The translations under genes and the position numbers were made by a program. A stretch of DNA of 64,000 bases from the NCBI RefSeq assembly GCF_040115645.1, contig NC_089546.1, forward strand, positions 682,001-746,000. The letters are read 5' to 3'. Of the stretch, positions 60,176 to 64,000 are shown piece by piece. How positions within the stretch are numbered: the stretch's first letter is position 1; the number at the start of each line of letters is the position of its first letter. The DNA comes from Euwallacea fornicatus (taxonomy: Eukaryota > Arthropoda > Insecta > Coleoptera > Curculionidae). Below the pieces are notes generated by a model. That model was not told the origin of the DNA. It saw nothing but the letters and a program-made list of their open reading frames with translations, and did not search any database.

Positions 60176-60984
60176 ACAAAGTGTTATTGAATAAGTATCT
60201 GATATTTAACAGGGTGGTTTTTCAAATCATTTTAAGAATAAAAGTTCTTATAAACATGTGGCCTAGTTCATTTAGTTTTCAAAATGTGGGGTATCAATGT
60301 TAAAAAAAATAAATCACATATTTTTTTATATCTTTTAATCTCTTCTAGCTAAATATACCAACAATTTGGTAGTATCATTTAGAGGGCGCCACAAGCTACT
60401 GTTAGTGCATTTTCAAACAGTTGCAACTTTTTTGTTTCACCTCATACACATTGCAATTAGCAAGCCCATACATAAAATGTATATCACCTAGTTCCAAATT
60501 AATAAAATTTGTTACTACTTGAAAACAAATAATTACAATAATTTTCTTAAAGAATTATGTCCTCGTCACAATTTAAGTTTAAAGTCATTGAAAAATAACA
60601 ATTACAATAATTTTCTTCAAATTTATCAGTTGGTTTTATAAGTGTCAGTTTACTTTAATTTTTCTTTTTTTTTTCGCAGCCTATTTTTTTACTTATTTTC
60701 TTTTGGGAACATATGGGACAAAAATATAAAAGTGTCCTAAAAGTTTGTTGTGTTGCCCTCTAGAAGATACAACTAAGCTGTTGACAAATTGGAACTTTTC
60801 ATTCTAAAAAAACCCCAGATAAGAAATTTCATAATATTAGCTGAAAGAGATTGAAAGATATCAACGAAGATGTGTTGTATTTTTTGAACTTCGGTACCCT
60901 ATATCTTAAAAAAAACTTTCTATGTTAAAGTTACTTGAAAAATAACCCTGTGAAATATTGAACACTTATTCTATAATACCCTGT
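60176..60984. mobile_element. Foldback/MITE element, 809 bp, diverged arms
   Basis: Left (from 60176) and right (to 60984) arms are diverged inverted repeats of about 240 bp, matching at ends (TATTGAATAAGT / TATAGAATAAGT) and at TAGAGGGC-CAC blocks about 210 bp in. An inner GGGGTATCAATG motif lies about 110 bp inside the left end. The right counterpart is only 82 bp in, so the arm has probably lost sequence. It shares a TTGCAACTTTTTTG block with the element at 11426. Confidence 0.65.
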
Positions 60985-61389
60985 ATATTGTTGTATATTC
61001 TGTAATTTTAGGTTCTCCACTTGAACTTGTACATCTCAGAAAAAGAAGGAAGGAGCCCAGTCTGGACAATGGAAATATACACTATTAATAAAATAATTTG
61101 CACATACATGATATCGTTCCTCTCCAAAGATATAATATTTTTTAAGGTAATATTTTAGCCTATCAAATGGACGCATAATTGTGAACCTCAAATTTTGGCA
61201 GACGTATTTAATTTTTATGAGGATTGTTGGCATAACTGCAATAGTTGGTTTAAGAGAGGAAAAACATATAGAAAAAACTTCTAATCCTTTTTTTTTCCTT
61301 TAAAATGGTAAGAAAACATCTCTAGAATATATTGGGAAAACTATGAAATTGATTTTGAGTTTTCTTTTGTATTATTTCTTCCTAAAAGT
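60985..61389. other. Unassigned DNA
   Basis: A+T-rich with no recognised gene or repeat boundary. Confidence 0.3.
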
Positions 61390-61660
61390 AGTATGGCATT
61401 AAGTCAGCTGGAGCATGCATATAGGGGAGACGCTCAGATTGGAAGAATGCAACCACCTACTTCCTCTTCACCAAAACGTACAAATTAAAATTTCGCTGAT
61501 ACATCAGGACTTCTTGAGGGAAGATGTTTAGGAGACCACTAGCAGAATGCCAATGAAAGTTTGAACGCTTACATTTGGCGTTTTTCTCTTGGAAATTTTA
61601 AACGCGTTTTTTTCGAAATTCGAAATTAGGCACGCGATACAAGATAACTCAACAACTTCC
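61390..61660 (+). pseudogene. Mutator-like (MULE) transposase fragment
   Basis: One frame reads LEHAYRGDAQIGRMQPPTSS and then, from about 61507, SGLLEGRCLGDH, a stop, and QNANESLNAYIWRFSLG. The latter matches the block CL.G.TQN.NES.N..IW...PK found in arthropod proteins annotated as Mutator-like. No other part of the transposase is recognisable, so this is a short relic. Confidence 0.45.
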
Positions 61661-62309
61661 CGATCGATTACGCTTAAATTTTGAGAGAATGTTTCTTACC
61701 TCATTGGCTTTTGAATGAACCTATCGAATATTTCAAGTATAAAAACACTCAACCATAATTTCTAAAGAAAATATGACCTTTTTTTGTAAACGTTGCCTTT
61801 TTTGGAATATTCATAATTTTTGGGTTCATGTAAAGCGTGTTTCCATATATTAACAAATTCTTTTTGGTACTTCTGTTACAGGTTAATTTGGCGACCTCCG
61901 CAGTGTACAGTCGATTTCTGATATGTATATTTTAAGCCGTCACTGTTTCAATATTAATAAACATTTAAAAAATAGTTGTGTACCAATAATAACTACACAA
62001 TTGCAAATCAGACGATCCGATAATTTATGAGAGAAAAATTCTTTTAAAAAATCATTCTATATGTATTTCTATATATATGGTTATTAAGGCAGTTATGTTT
62101 TATTCAATTTATTAAATCTGGCGGTAACATAAATTACATTAATTTAAAGTGATATAATTTAATTTTAAACATATGCGTCACCGGCATTTTAATTGTGTTG
62201 TAAAGACAGAAAAAAGAAATAATTTAACACACAATAATCTCGTTGGTAGAATAATTAATTCATATACCTATAAGTCTTAGGTGATAAAAATATAATAGTA
62301 GTAGAAATT
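61661..62309. other. Unassigned A+T-rich DNA
   Basis: No gene or bounded element recognised. Confidence 0.3.
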
Positions 62310-63045
62310 GTAATAATCTTTATTGCAATGAATTAATTTATCCAACAATTACAGAAGCAGGCCACCAACCTATTGGTCTTTCTGTCCTTTTAAAATCCTA
62401 TTTGATTTCCAATATGGCGCATTATATGTATGAACTATTTACAATGGTGTTTATACTTAATATATACCGTGTAGTGTTTACAATATTTGTGGCTCGAAAG
62501 GTCCCAGTAAGATAGATTTTGGGAAAAGGAAACAGATTTGTCTCGTTTATCTTGTTAAGCAGAGAAGAATCAAGATGGTTCAATTATGAGGGTTGTTTTT
62601 CCTTTTTCTGTTATTCTCGTCACATTCGTGCGTTCATATAGCATTTGGTTGGATGAGTTGTGTAGTGAATTATTAGGTTTCTGATCTCTTATTAGTCTCA
62701 ATGCACCCTGTTTTGTGGTCTGAATTTCTTGTTTCGCTCTTTCTGAATCCTTCGCTTTCAGCATGTATCCATAATCTAATAATGGTCTACACATAGCTTT
62801 GTATATTGTTGTTGTTGTTATTGATATACTTATTGCTTTGTTCTTATTCGTCAATGATCGAAAATGCTTGGTTCTTTTACTAATCTCTATTCTAATGTTT
62901 TGTAAGTATTAAGTAAATTTCAGCTTTGTATCAATTGTTATTATCAGAGATTCCACGTTTACTGTAGATTTGGTTATGTGACCGTCTGCAGATACGGATG
63001 GAGTTTTATCCGGTGATTTGAAAGTAGCAGTTGGTTTTTTAAAAG
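62310..63045 (-). mobile_element. Jockey-like non-LTR retrotransposon, 3' fragment
   Basis: On the minus strand from about 63010: DKTPSVSADGHITKSTVNVE, then ISKRTKHFRSLTNKNKAISI, TTIYKAMCRPLLDYGYMLKA and NSLHNSSNQMLYERTNVTRI. These are the same C-terminal blocks as the copy at 38.3-39.1 kb. The noncoding tail near 62360-62400 (CAACCTATTGGTCTTTCTGT) also matches that copy. It lacks the whole catalytic domain. Confidence 0.75.
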
Positions 63046-63359
63046 TTAGTATCTATAGAACCATAAAATGGTACTGTGTGTGAGGTTTTTTAAATCTCTC
63101 CATGGCTGTATTGGCGGCTTTATCATGTGAAATACTAGCAGTGCCTTCAGCGTACTGTAATATACAAGAAAAATTGTCCATCCTGAATATTTTTGTGCTA
63201 TTTGTAAAAAAAAAATTCTAAAACACGGCATCTTTGACTGGGAAGGGACACCATTTGCAGAAAATGTTGTTTTCTAAATGTCATCCCCGAACTCTTGGAA
63301 ACCACGCCTTTAAAATTTTCAAATTGCAAAAAGGGTTGTGTTATACCTCATTTGAAAGA
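63046..63359. other. Unassigned DNA
   Basis: Possibly the terminal region of the flanking mariner-like element (GAACTCTTGGAAACCACGCC block). No gene. Confidence 0.3.
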
Positions 63360-64000
63360 TAATTTTATTCTTTATATGATCAAGCTTTAACTTTTTATTT
63401 TTGTAGGTCGGTTTGTCGTCGATCTTCTAGAAATTAAACAAAAACCAAATAACTTGATTCGAAATATTTTTGTAGATATTTTATTAACTTTATCGTAAAG
63501 AATATTGAAAGTGATCTTCATTGACTTCCATATATATGTATAACCGATCCTCAAAACGTCGTCGCACATTGTCTAAGATTTCTGATGTTATTGACAAGCA
63601 ATCTTCCATGATTCGGGCACGTAACTCTTCGAGGGAATCAGATTGTGTGTCACAGATTTTAGTTTTTAAACGTTCCCGTAAAAGAAAAAAAACAGGGGAA
63701 GAAAGATAGGGATCTCGCAGGCCACTGCACAGGATCTCTTTTACTAATCCATATTCGTGCGAATTCCTCATTTAAAAATTTCGGACAGCAGCAGTGTAGT
63801 GTGGAAGCACTATACTCTGTTGAAAAACTAATCCTTGCTCAAATAGATAGCGATTTTTTTCAAATATTTCACTTATCCCGGGATATATGGCGTGTTGTAG
63901 AAGTTAAAGATAGTTTTCTTCATTTTAGTATCCAGGAATGAAAAATAGTTCAACAATGTGATAATCTAAAATACCTGTCCAAATGTTCACTTTTCGAGGC
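63360..64000 (-). pseudogene. DUF4817/DDE_3 mariner-like transposase, cut by the window edge
   Basis: On the minus strand, entering from the right edge, frames give LFFIPGY then LLQHAIYP, ENRYLFEQGLVFQQS (second catalytic region, Asp lost), NFLNEEFARIW then RDPVQWPARSLSFFPCFF (third acidic-residue block, altered). A longer open part follows: SLEELRARIMEDCLSITSEI then LDNVRRRFEDRLY and a terminal NEDHFQ near 63495. Two frame changes are visible. The N-terminal half lies beyond 64000. Confidence 0.7.

Noticed and set aside
1..64000. tRNA, rRNA or CRISPR features
   Set aside because: Looked for A/B-box pairs, rRNA-like blocks and regular short spaced repeats on both strands; none were convincing by eye.

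Overview
This window looks like an A+T-rich insect nuclear genome, most plausibly a beetle or another holometabolous insect. Its protein-coding genes are sparse, have small exons and introns of about 50-70 bp, and sit in a dense accumulation of degenerate DNA transposons. Many of these carry the terminus ACAGGGTGT inserted in TA-rich sites. No bacterial, organellar, CRISPR or tRNA signal was seen. The species assignment is inference from gene content and repeat style.

Host genes. All recognisable host genes are on the minus strand. (1) 2783-5135: the dsRBD1 to dsRBD4 portion of a Staufen-type double-stranded-RNA-binding protein in six exons, with neither end found. (2) 23231-24333: a complete two-exon conserved gene of unknown function (258 aa) with a basic, serine/acid-rich tail and one or two non-coding first exons. 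(3) 34232-35769: eight exons of a Cys-loop ligand-gated chloride channel of the insect pHCl-2/CG7589/CG12344 type, from the ligand-binding domain to TM4, with the 5' exon(s) missing. (4) 50725-51159: the last two exons of an unidentified protein with a PAM2-like motif. A pair of short related ORFs at 15.9-16.5 kb is unexplained.

Mobile elements dominate. The best preserved is a Tigger (pogo) element at 18146-20263: TA duplication, terminal inverted repeats, and a transposase of 529 aa interrupted only by a 62-bp intron, with a complete DDD triad and a C-terminal PCNA-binding-like motif. Tc1-like elements occur at 9.4, 13.4, 36.1, 39.8, 44.9 and 47.3 kb. The region 44554-49759 is a three-element nest: an old Tc1-like element with long inverted repeats carries two younger Tc1 elements, each in its own TA site. 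The region 36143-39393 is another nest: a Tc1 element with IR/DR ends holds an 850-bp foldback element and a 5'-truncated non-LTR retrotransposon. Relics of a DUF4817/DDE_3 mariner-like family recur from 1.4 kb to the right edge, with several deletion derivatives. Other relics: three fragments of one jockey-like non-LTR family, a Penelope GIY-YIG fragment, a THAP domain, a MULE fragment, a widespread transposon-like multi-exon family at 26.1-27.7 kb, and a solo LTR (42322-42895) with a TTAA duplication.

The most unusual structural signal is a compound terminus. In several unrelated-looking foldback or terminal-repeat elements a second ACAGGGTGT-like motif lies inside the first at a fixed distance: exactly 110 bp in five arms, and 123-124 bp in four others. 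This looks like a conserved two-site architecture rather than chance.
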